A stretch of 64,000 bases of DNA from Argyresthia goedartella (taxonomy: Eukaryota; Arthropoda; Insecta; Lepidoptera; Argyresthiidae). This document shows positions 21,035 to 52,216 of the stretch, one piece after another. Every line of letters begins with the position of its first letter. The first letter of the stretch is position 1. Location: positions 5,602,501 to 5,666,500 of the forward strand of contig OX463827.1 in the NCBI GenBank assembly GCA_949825045.1, given 5' to 3'. The notes below the pieces were generated by a model. That model saw only the letters and a program-made list of their open reading frames with translations, searched no databases and was not told where the DNA came from. The translations under genes and the position numbers were made by a program.

Positions 21035-21581
21035 TGTTCGATTCCAAATCGATATTCGATCGATGGTTTCGGAACGGCCATTTTGAATTTGACGTTGCTG
21101 CCAACCTTGCAGTTTTTTGACAACAGAGAGACGAAAGCCCTCGCAATGTAACGCGTATTGGATTAGGGTATTGAAATTATATCGCAAGCCATCTGGAATT
21201 GTATTCGGGTTCCCCTCAGGATTGTCTATATAGCTGAGTGTGTTGTGGTTCCCCGAACCAGATAAAGTTCGCATTTACGTGGCCGATTGGTTTTTCCCAC
21301 GTAACATAACCTGTGTTGGAACACTGTGCTCGTCGAATGTGTGCCTTCCAGTCATACCTGGTTGGCTGAAGAACCTGTCTACCAAGAAGAGCCTAGGGTG
21401 CACCCGGGCCTTGCAGAGAGACAGGAGGTTGACGGGACCGAAGCACAGACCAGGTTAGATCGACTTCATAAGTATTAGCTCGGTGAATCGCCGACGTTCA
21501 CACTTCTTGGCATCTGATCGCTACGCTACCTCGTAGCTGATGGGCCCCTGCGAGGTCATTAGGTGCCGAGAAGCCTGAACA
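21035..21581 (+). repeat. 3' LTR of the BEL/Pao element
   Basis: 547 bp, identical in its ends to the 5' LTR. It carries about 93 bp (21266-21358) absent from the 5' LTR, and about two substitutions elsewhere (near 21459 and 21494). It is followed by GAGAT, the second copy of the target duplication. Confidence 0.92.
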
Positions 21582-21586
21582 GAGAT

Positions 21587-22211
21587 TATGTTCACTAAAC
21601 AGAATGAGATCCAAAAAGAGTTAGAGGGACTGAAAAAGGAACGTTCGGACCACCTGTCCTATATCAAAGTTTTAGAGAACAAAGTGGAAACGATGGAGAG
21701 ATACTCGTGCGCCGCCAAGGTTGAGCTTAGGAATATCTCTAGTACATTACCGTCTGAAACAAAAGAAGACCTCATCAACATAGCCTCTAGAGTTGGTACT
21801 GCTATTGGTGTCCAAGTTCAGAAAGCAGACATAAGAGACATATACCGAGGCTATGCAAAACCTGAGATGACAAAACCTATAATGGTTGAGTTTTCCTCGG
21901 TATTGGTTAAGGAGAACATGATCAAACAACTCAAGAAATTCAACCTTAAAAAGGCTAACAAAGACAAACTTAACTCCAGCCACATACAACTACAGGGTCC
22001 TGCAGAGCCCATCTACATTTCGGAGTGCGCTACAACAAAGGCTAGGAAACTTTACTCACTAGCTCGAGACTTTGCTAAGCTGAATAATTTTACGTTCTGC
22101 TGGATGTCAAATGGCAGGGTGTATCTTCGCCAGGCTGAAGGTAAGCCCTGCACTCGCATCGACGACGACGCTGATCTGAAAAAAATATCTGAGAAGATAA
22201 TGCCCCAATGA
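21587..22211 (+). pseudogene. LINE ORF1, 3' part (interrupted)
   Basis: Continues the frame of 13797-14104 across the BEL/Pao insertion: 308 + 625 nt is a whole number of codons and gives a 310-aa product. It contains a coiled-coil stretch (EGLKKERSDHLSYIKVLENK) and an RRM/transposase-22-like region (VEFSSVLVKENMIKQLKKF), usual for ORF1 nucleic-acid chaperones. The stop is at 22209-22211. Confidence 0.78.
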
Positions 22212-22560
22212 CTAACTATGTGTACTCTGTCTGCAAATACTAAACTGTTATATTACAACTACTTAGCGCTGAATTCCAATGTCTGCGAATGCACAATTCA
22301 CTACTACACTACAATTACTATATACAAACTATTTACATACAAAACTATATGCATATACTACACACTAAACAACACACCCACATATTCTCCATTCATACAC
22401 AAAAAGCTTTCCCTACACACTTATGCCAACTCATACTTACTGCCCGCAGCATGTTGGTACTGTGAAGTTATACATACACGGACAACAACCAAAACCAATA
22501 TAACCATTAAATTCAACCAGTACCGGTACTATAACACAAAAATCATTTTTAAACACTTGA

Positions 22561-25500
22561 ACACTTATTTTGCGACCTCTTACACTACTACTAAAATTAA
22601 ATCCCGAAACTGTTATTGTTGCTAGTGAGCTCGAACAAACGGGTGACATCATTTGTCTTAAACTAGATGATCCCACAGAATATTCCACAATATTAAAAGA
22701 TAAATTCCCTGGTGATTACCTACGTATACTTACAGTAAACATTCGTAGTGTCAATACAAACCTGGATTCTTTTTTGGTATTTGTGTCTAGCTTGGAAACT
22801 TGTGTAGACGTAATTGTGCTGACAGAATGCTGGATTACCGAAAATAGTGTAATTCCTACAATAAGCAACTATAACTCTTTTAGCACAGTACGTAGTTACA
22901 ATCAAAATGATGGAGTAATAGCGTACACTAGAGACTACCTTAACGTGGAAGTCAGCGAACCAGATACTGTTATTGAAGGCAACTGTTTAGTACTACGGGT
23001 AAATAGCGACTACTCTATTATATGTTCATATAGACCATATTGCTTCAGCAATCCAGCTAACTATATCGAATCCTTGGGCGGTTTGTTAAAAAACATCCAC
23101 AGCAAAAACATTGTCTTCACCGGGGACATAAATATAGATATTATGCCGAAATCAATTAAGGGTCAAGCAGCCGAATATGTTAATTTAATGGCAGCTTTTG
23201 GTCTTGCGCAGGGGGTTGATCGTCCGACTCATCAGAGAACTTGTTTGGACCATTTCATGGTGAAATCAATAAATAAGGCACACACAATAGTGTTCAACGA
23301 GCTCACAGACCACAGCCCAATTATGCTGCTAATTAACAGTACTTCAAAATATAGCAAGACAATCAGCTATAATAAAATCCATATCGATACCGAAGAAATA
23401 GCTAACAGTCTTCAAGATCACAAATGGGATGAATTTCTTGCAATTACAGATGCAAACGTGGCAGCTGAAAGCTTTGTAAATACACTTAAAGCTGTCATTG
23501 AGAACAATACCACTGTAATTAATATACCCAAACGAAAGCAGCCCATGAAACCTTGGATAACTATGGGAGCATTAAAATCAATAAAAAAAAGAGACAAACT
23601 AGATAAGAAAGTTAAGGCAAACACTAAGAACGACAATACTAAAGAAGAATATACTAAATATCGAAACATGTGTAACAGAATTATTAAACAGTTAAAAAAA
23701 GAATACTATGAACGTGAATTTTGCAAAAGTACTGGGAATCCCAAAGAAACCTGGAGGGTTATTAAAGAAATTTGTTCATTAAACAAAACAAAGGTAAGCT
23801 CGGCTGAGTTACTTAAAATTAGAACAACATGCGGAGAATCACTGGATGAAGTCAATGATTACTTTACATCAATAGGCAACAGACTAGCAAACGAAACCCT
23901 AACAAAGCTAAATACAACTGAATCCAACCTAGCTTCCCTCGCGTTTTCTAGGACTGCTCCTTCTAATTCAATGATGCTGTACCCTACAGACCCTACAGAA
24001 ATATCACAAACAATTAAAATGCTTAAGCCCAGTAGTGCAGTTGGTTGGGATAACATTCCCACAACTATAATCAAAAGATGTAGTCAGTTTTTGGTATCGC
24101 CGCTTGCACATATGTGCAACCTGAGCCTGGAGAGTGGTAGTTTTCCGTCTATTTTCAAAAAAGGAATAGTTTGCCCTATATTTAAAACTGGAGATAAAAA
24201 ACTTCCATCAAACTACAGGCCCATAACGCTATTAACCACACTTACTAAAATTCTGGAAAAAATAATGAATAAAAGACTGGTCAGGTATCTGGAAACAAAT
24301 AACCTACTGTCTGGTAACCAATACGGATTCAGGACAGGTCGAAGCACGGAGGATGCGGTGGTGAAGTTGACGTCGATGGTGACACGATATGTAGACAGAG
24401 GTGAAAAGTGCGTGGGTGTATTCCTCGATCTACAAAAGGCCTTCGATACAGTATGTGTCCCCATCCTATTGGCCAGATTGGAAAACCTGGGGGTCCGCGG
24501 CTCTGCACTGGCCTGGTTCGCAGACTACCTAACAAATCGGGAACAAGCCGTCCGAATCGAAAAACAATTGAGTGGGAATGCCACATGTACTTATGGTGTT
24601 CCACAAGGAAGTACTCTAGGACCGACGTTATTTCTCATTTATATCAACGAACTTTGTAAACTCGATATCAATAAAGCTGACTTGTTTATGTTTGCTGATG
24701 ATACAGTTATCCTATTTCACGGAAAGAACTGGACAGATGCAAAACATTCAGCTGAGAGTGGGTTAGCCAAAGTTACATGTTGGTTGGAAGATAGTTTGCT
24801 ATCGCTGAACACCATGAAAACTAAATATCTGTGCTTTAGCAAAACAGCAGCTGGTAGCCCAAATGATAACCTCAATATCCTGACTATCCACACGTATCCA
24901 TGTAATAGAAGGTTAGTGGAAGGAGTTTCCTGCAACTGTGACAGTCTATCAAGGGTGACAACTATTAAATACCTAGGTGTTATCGTGGATGACAAGCTTA
25001 ATTGGGGACCACACATCACATCTACATCAAAGAGGATTAGAAAACTAATATTCATTTTTAAAAACCTTCGTCTATACGCAAACAGAAACATTGTACTCCA
25101 GACATATAATGCCTTATGTCTCCGTGTTATTGAATACTGCATCTGTGCATGGGGAGGTGCTTCCAAATCAATACTAGTAGAGGCTGAGCGCGCACAGCGT
25201 GCTGTACTTAAAGTTCTACTGTTTGCTCCATGGCGGCAGCCCACGACACAAGTGTTTACGGACACAAATGTTCTCACAGTTAGGCAAACATACATTTACA
25301 AATGCATTAGGCTGTATCATAGTCTTGTAGTCCCACATCTACCCACTAGCACCAAAAGGATCTTTCGGATTCCAATACCGCTAGTCAAAAGTGCCCATGC
25401 GTGCAGACAATTTGACAGTCTCGTGCCTCGTTTGTACAACAAAATTAATAGGAAAATGAATATAATAAACGATAAAAGTTATAGTGTCAAAACTAAAGTG

Positions 25501-25563
25501 TATAACTGGCTCAGATCCCTTGACTATGATGCTACTGAAAGCTTATTGACCTCGGCCATCTAG
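22561..25563 (+). CDS. LINE ORF2: endonuclease and reverse transcriptase
   Basis: About 1,000 codons without a stop. The APE endonuclease begins LRILTVNIRSVNTN and carries LTECWI, CSYRPY, FTGDINIDI and LTDHSPI. The RT follows: FRTGRSTEDAVVKL, VGVFLDLQKAFDTV, YGVPQGSTLGPTLF and the catalytic FMFADDTVILF; the thumb region includes AERAQRAVLKVL. Together these would nick the target and copy the RNA in place. The frame opens after a TGA at 22558-22560 and has no ATG before the endonuclease, so initiation is uncertain (TTG at 22570, reinitiation after ORF1, or a lost ATG). Exact clade (CR1, Daphne or jockey) is not settled. Confidence 0.9.
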   Translation, partial: TLILRPLTLLLKLNPETVIVASELEQTGDIICLKLDDPTEYSTILKDKFPGDYLRILTVNIRSVNTNLDSFLVFVSSLETCVDVIVLTECWITENSVIPTISNYNSFSTVRSYNQNDGVIAYTRDYLNVEVSEPDTVIEGNCLVLRVNSDYSIICSYRPYCFSNPANYIESLGGLLKNIHSKNIVFTGDINIDIMPKSIKGQAAEYVNLMAAFGLAQGVDRPTHQRTCLDHFMVKSINKAHTIVFNELTDHSPIMLLINSTSKYSKTISYNKIHIDTEEIANSLQDHKWDEFLAITDANVAAESFVNTLKAVIENNTTVINIPKRKQPMKPWITMGALKSIKKRDKLDKKVKANTKNDNTKEEYTKYRNMCNRIIKQLKKEYYEREFCKSTGNPKETWRVIKEICSLNKTKVSSAELLKIRTTCGESLDEVNDYFTSIGNRLANETLTKLNTTESNLASLAFSRTAPSNSMMLYPTDPTEISQTIKMLKPSSAVGWDNIPTTIIKRCSQFLVSPLAHMCNLSLESGSFPSIFKKGIVCPIFKTGDKKLPSNYRPITLLTTLTKILEKIMNKRLVRYLETNNLLSGNQYGFRTGRSTEDAVVKLTSMVTRYVDRGEKCVGVFLDLQKAFDTVCVPILLARLENLGVRGSALAWFADYLTNREQAVRIEKQLSGNATCTYGVPQGSTLGPTLFLIYINELCKLDINKADLFMFADDTVILFHGKNWTDAKHSAESGLAKVTCWLEDSLLSLNTMKTKYLCFSKTAAGSPNDNLNILTIHTYPCNRRLVEGVSCNCDSLSRVTTIKYLGVIVDDKLNWGPHITSTSKRIRKLIFIFKNLRLYANRNIVLQTYNALCLRVIEYCICAWGGASKSILVEAERAQRAVLKVLLFAPWRQPTTQVFTDTNVLTVRQTYIYKCIRLYHSLVVPHLPTSTKRIFRIPIPLVKSAHACRQFDSLVPRLYNKINRKMNIINDKSYSVKTKVYNWLRSLDYDATESLLTSAI

Positions 25564-26066
25564 ATCCTCCATCTCACTTCTGCTCACGTCATACTCATAT
25601 AAATATGTATATGTACAGATATTACAAAGAAAGCTATTTACATTTAAATTATGTGCATTATATATTCACACTAACACTCACTATACCCCAAATCACGAAC
25701 ACACACTTCATACAAAAAATCTTCCATTCAAGCACAACACTTACACTCACACTTAACAATTTCACATACACTCATCGCAGCACGAACTGATGAATATTGC
25801 ATTGTATACCTTATTTTTTTTTTGTTTTGTTTTTCCTCTTCTAATGTTTTCTAATTGTCATAACCATAGGTAACTAAATTATTATTATTTTATTTTTTTA
25901 CAAAAAAGTTAGCCAAATGTATTATAAATGTTATTAAGAAACACGTTTTTGGGAAGAACTGTCTCCCTAGATACAGTATTTTACTAGTTAGGAAGACAGG
26001 GAACCATATTGTATTGTGTAAAACAATTTGTGAAATAAATAATTTTTACTTTACTTTTACTTTACT

Positions 26067-26258
26067 TCCTCAAACCCGGCTGAAGGATGGGTATATTTAT
26101 TTTGTTCTGTGCTAAAAGACCGCCGCGGCCAGCCAGAGCCGTAAAATAAGAAAAAAAAAACCGTAAACAAAGTAAATAAAAATAAATTCTAAGAAGTTTT
26201 CCTGTTGATATCTTCTTTTCATGTATTAATATTACTACGAAGTAACAAAAAGTGCACA
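26067..26258 (+). promoter_or_regulatory. RTCA 5' flank and probable promoter/5' UTR
   Basis: Only 192 bp separate the LINE 3' tail from the RTCA ATG. A GC-rich patch (gaccgccgcggccagcc) at about 26119-26136 is followed by AT-rich sequence. No TATA box is obvious. The core promoter is either compressed into this interval or provided by LINE sequence. Confidence 0.4.
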
Positions 26259-48537
<22,279 letters not shown>

Positions 48538-48560
48538 CAATACGTCTAGTATTAGTGGTC

Positions 48561-48566
48561 AATAAA
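48561..48566 (+). terminator. RTCA poly(A) signal
   Basis: Canonical aataaa 24 bp after the RTCA stop codon at 48537. A very short 3' UTR would result. No closer competing signal is seen. Confidence 0.6.
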
Positions 48567-48599
48567 TACTATGTCATTATCAAGATATTAACTATTGTA

Positions 48600-49472
48600 A
48601 TATTGGCTAAGTTATTAATAGGCAATATGTAGATAATATATAAATAAGTAATGAAAGAAGATATTTAGATGTCCACCTAACGCCCTGCTACAAATATTTA
48701 CTATGTTGCTCTAGTACCATTGCTGCCATTTGCACGAACCTTTTGTATATTTTTTACATCCCCATTAAGTGCTAATGGGCGTAACGTCAAGGCATGTGAA
48801 CTGTCATGAACGTTATGTACTCAGAAATAAGAGAAATTTTTAGTATAAAAACAAAATTGTATGGAACCGACACGCCATTAGCGTTCAATCGGGCTTCACA
48901 ATTTAAAGATATTTTCTGTAACTGGATGTTAGTCTAAAAGAAAAAGTCGTCAGTTATTATTCCAATTATATATTAGTATTATTATTACAATATTTTCATG
49001 TCGCCGCTCCAATGCCTCGTGGCACTCTACTTACTTCTACGTACTTTCAATGCATTTACCCTATTGCCATCAAGTATGTCTCATGTTTTTTCATCAAGTT
49101 TCACGGAATTTGAAGATATAGGGAAATGGGCACAAGACCTTAATATCTAATTTTTTGGGGTAGACTAGGGTCTTACCACAAAAAAACTCCTGTTCAACAT
49201 TTGTTTGAAGACAAAAAAGATTTTGACATTTCGTGTAGTGATCAATTTTTGTAGTAACACAGTTAGTTTCCTATTCAAAAGGTTTACAGCTTTATTTAAA
49301 TCCGGTCCAGACTTGTGCAATGGGTACACCATGCATACATAATCATTTATTGTGCTTTACTTAGACTACACTGTAAGCGCTAACGCAAGTATTTTGGTCT
49401 GCGCGTGCGCACTTTGCTAGTAAGTAAGTTTTAGGGTTATGGCTTCTACCGTGTGTTGCCACAATAATTTCG
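48600..49472. other. Intergenic DNA between RTCA and SPP, left part
   Basis: AT-rich, stops in all frames, no recognised gene or repeat boundary. Confidence 0.4.
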
Positions 49473-49760
49473 CCAATGTCACGTGTTGAGACCTGGGGAT
49501 CAATTCGGGTACACAATGACAGCTCAATGACAATTACGGTCAACTTTAGATATCCAATATCTGACGATTTTGTAATCCCATTCCCTTTGTTGATTAACTT
49601 AATTATTGTGCTTACTAATTAACTTAATTTTTACCATTATTGTCTAAAAAAAATTTCTCCTAACGCCAAATATTGGATATCTAAAGTTGACCGTAATCGT
49701 AATGTTATTGTCATGGAGCTGTTATTGTGTACCGGAACAGGTCAATGCCAAATCACGTGG
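49473..49760. repeat. Foldback element with about 88-bp arms
   Basis: Left arm 49473-49560 and right arm 49670-49760 are imperfect reverse complements; the inner 25 bases (ggtcaactttagatatccaa and flank) match exactly, and both arms contain gtacacaat and cacgtg. No ORF. Confidence 0.75.
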
Positions 49761-50990
49761 TATACAGTTAATAAATCATCAGTTATTAAGACAGTTGTAA
49801 CGGTTACCTATAATTAAAATACGGTCAAGTGCGAATGCGACGCGCGCCCTAGAATTCCATAATTTGTTTGCTAATGAATTTGTTTGTTAAGATATTTTAT
49901 GTTTTGTTTTGTTACAATACTCTGACAAGAGGGCAGGGACGCAGATATATTATTAGATTGTTTTAAAAAAAATTGGACCTTAAACTGAGTGATATTTAAT
50001 TAGCTGACCAAATTTTGGGAAACGATAGCCATTATTATGAAGAAGTTTCCCCCAGGAACCTGGTCGCTGGTCGCTGGTCGCTGCTCGCTGGTCGCAAACA
50101 CAACAACAACATAATAACTTGTAAATCTTGTATAATCAGCTGATGGGGTCAATGTACTGAGGTGAGGATCAGTAAAAAAAACATTTGCGACTTATGTTCC
50201 TTTGGGAAAGATGGGTGCTATCATTTCCGAAAATATAATAAAAGTCACCCTGAATCGTAACAAAAATAAACTAAATATATGAAGCTTCACACTTTCTTTC
50301 TATGTAAAACGAAATAAACCTACACATTAATAACAACATGTTACATATTTTTACAAAATATAATAAAATAAGGGAAATTATAACTCCAGCCGCAGATTTA
50401 TTATTAGCCACGTGATCAAACTTCTCATTTTATAACGAAGCAACGGGAAAATGAGATAGCCTCTAATAAACTAATTCGTCTTTTTTACAATACCAACTCA
50501 TTATTCTAAAGAAAGCATCAAGTAAAGATTAACAATTGTTTTAATTTGTCCTTCTTATTTATACATTGCCACCTAATTTACTAACTCAGCCACGGATTTT
50601 ACATCTCATCACCATTTTACGTTTCACAGCTTCAACACAAGGTCCTCAAAAAAATATAATTTAAGCTCCTATAGACAATATCATTTATTATAACTTAGCA
50701 TGTAAAATAATACATCATATTCTTTTATCGTGAAAATAGTCACTGCAAGATTTGGCGCGAGTGCGCGAGATGACAGCGACCAGCCGTTTGCACCAATCAG
50801 AGAGCGCCATTCGATTCATGTACCCAAAAGTTAGTCACGTGTATTTGTTTATTGTCATTAGTGTAAGTAAAAACAACATTTAATTATACGAATAGTATTT
50901 TTTTTGTAATATTGGGTAATATTAGTAGCCATAACTTACTATTTGATGGCAATTTTAGCAAAAGTTTGACCATCAATTAATGTGGGATTA
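49761..50990. other. Intergenic DNA, mostly featureless
   Basis: A fragment of repeat T (ggtcaagtgcgaatgcga) starts near 49826. A short gtcgctg tandem lies at 50064-50096. Otherwise AT-rich with no gene. Confidence 0.4.
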
Positions 50991-51339
50991 GATATGTGGC
51001 AGGCAAATTGTATGATTCCGCATTTTATAAACGGCGTCGTCCGTTTACAAACGCGCGCTGCTATGTAATATGCCGAAGGCAAATTGACAAATTGAAATTA
51101 ATATAGCAAATTATCAGGGCAAAACACTGCGGTAGCTTAGGTGAAGGGTAAAGGGGGTGAGCGAAGCGAAGCCCCCTTTACCCTTCGTGTTAGGTTGAAC
51201 ATGTAAGAACAACAATAAATTCTTAAAACATAAAGGAGTGTCAATTTGCCTTCGGCATATTACATAGCAGCGCGCGTTTGTAAACGGACGACGCCGTTTG
51301 TAAAATGCGGAATCAAACAAATTGCCTGCGACAGATCAT
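50991..51339. repeat. Long terminal-inverted-repeat element, about 350 bp
   Basis: Arms of about 100 bp, 50991-51090 and 51238-51339, are almost exact reverse complements (attccgcattttataaacgg / its partner with one change). Between them lies a second hairpin, 51143-51187, built of gaagggtaaagggggtgagc and its complement. The segment 51182-51210 recurs in the element at 59386-59643. No transposase; a nonautonomous DNA element or foldback. Confidence 0.82.
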
Positions 51340-52216
51340 TTTAAGTACTTATACGAAAATCTTATTTGATGTCATATAACAATTAAATCAAATCAAATTA
51401 AAATGCTAAAAAATAACCACCACGCTGAGTTTTATTTAGAGTGGCTTACATAGAAGATAACTAGTGGCTAAGATAGTATCACTCAGACGCTCGTTAATTG
51501 TGGCTGAATTTAGAAGGCAATGTAGATTTTTAGAGGCGAATAATGCTATTAAAAAGAAGTCTGTTTAATTAGCACCCATAAAATAATACCAACCAGATAG
51601 TCTCTGTAGGAGTAAATTAAACAATGCAAAGTAATTACAATTAAAATTTAGCATTAATTTAGATGTGTTTAATTCACTATATTACCTCCTATTGGCTTAA
51701 ACTTATTTATATTTAAGTTTTGCAGAAACCACTTATTGCTTTTATAGATTCCATCAGGACAAAAGGGCCAAGAGTTATTTATGTGCGATACTCTCATATT
51801 TTTTGAGTAAAAGAGAAATAAATATTCGATTACAGTTATGGTCCGGTCCCTACATGACCGATTATTGCGAAATCTATAAAAGCTAACATTATCTTCATTG
51901 GAAGATCGAAGTTGGAAGTATACACATGAAACAACTCAATTACACAGATGTCATGACATGATTTGAGATATGAATCATTTGAAATTATAAAAATATAACG
52001 AAAAAATGCGTTTTGGAATTTGCCATAATCTATTCTGCTGACCGACCTTAGAAAGAACGGAAAATAACATGGTTTCATATACATATATATATTTTACAAA
52101 ATTGTCACAAGCGGTCCTGGTCCCACCAAAAGAATGTTTGCGGAAACAAAACGATTCAATGATAAAAGTACTTTGTCACAGATTCGTATTTAGTGGTTCG
52201 GTATGTTCAGCATTCC
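51340..52216. other. Probable SPP 3' UTR side and intergenic DNA
   Basis: Lies downstream of the SPP stop on its strand. No canonical aataaa was found close to the stop on the minus strand; attaaa variants occur near 51667 and 51565. No other gene seen. Confidence 0.35.

Larger units (their letters stand above)
14105..21581 (+). mobile_element. BEL/Pao LTR retrotransposon, complete, nested in LINE ORF1
   Basis: The element is 7,477 bp, bounded by direct LTRs starting TGTTC and ending GAACA, and flanked by the 5-bp duplication GAGAT (14100-14104 and 21582-21586). A candidate primer-binding site (ttggtagcaagagcgtgg) follows the 5' LTR, and a G-rich tract precedes the 3' LTR. Inside are gag, protease and pol with RT, RNase H and integrase in BEL/Pao order. 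Breaks: a TAG between gag and protease, a frame change between protease and RT, and a frame change near the integrase C-terminus. The LTRs differ by about two substitutions plus a 93-bp indel, so insertion was recent. Confidence 0.93.
13320..26066 (+). mobile_element. Full-length LINE (jockey/CR1 group) hosting a BEL/Pao insertion
   Basis: The LINE consists of a GC-rich 5' leader (about 13320-13796), ORF1 split by the LTR element (13797-14104 and 21587-22211), an intergenic linker, ORF2 (22561-25563) and a 3' UTR of about 500 bp ending in repeated tttactt units at 26042-26066. Without the nested element it would be about 5.3 kb. The 5' boundary is approximate, and I could not find a target-site duplication. 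ORF2 is uninterrupted, so the copy is young. The 3' end lies 192 bp before the RTCA start codon. Confidence 0.85.
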
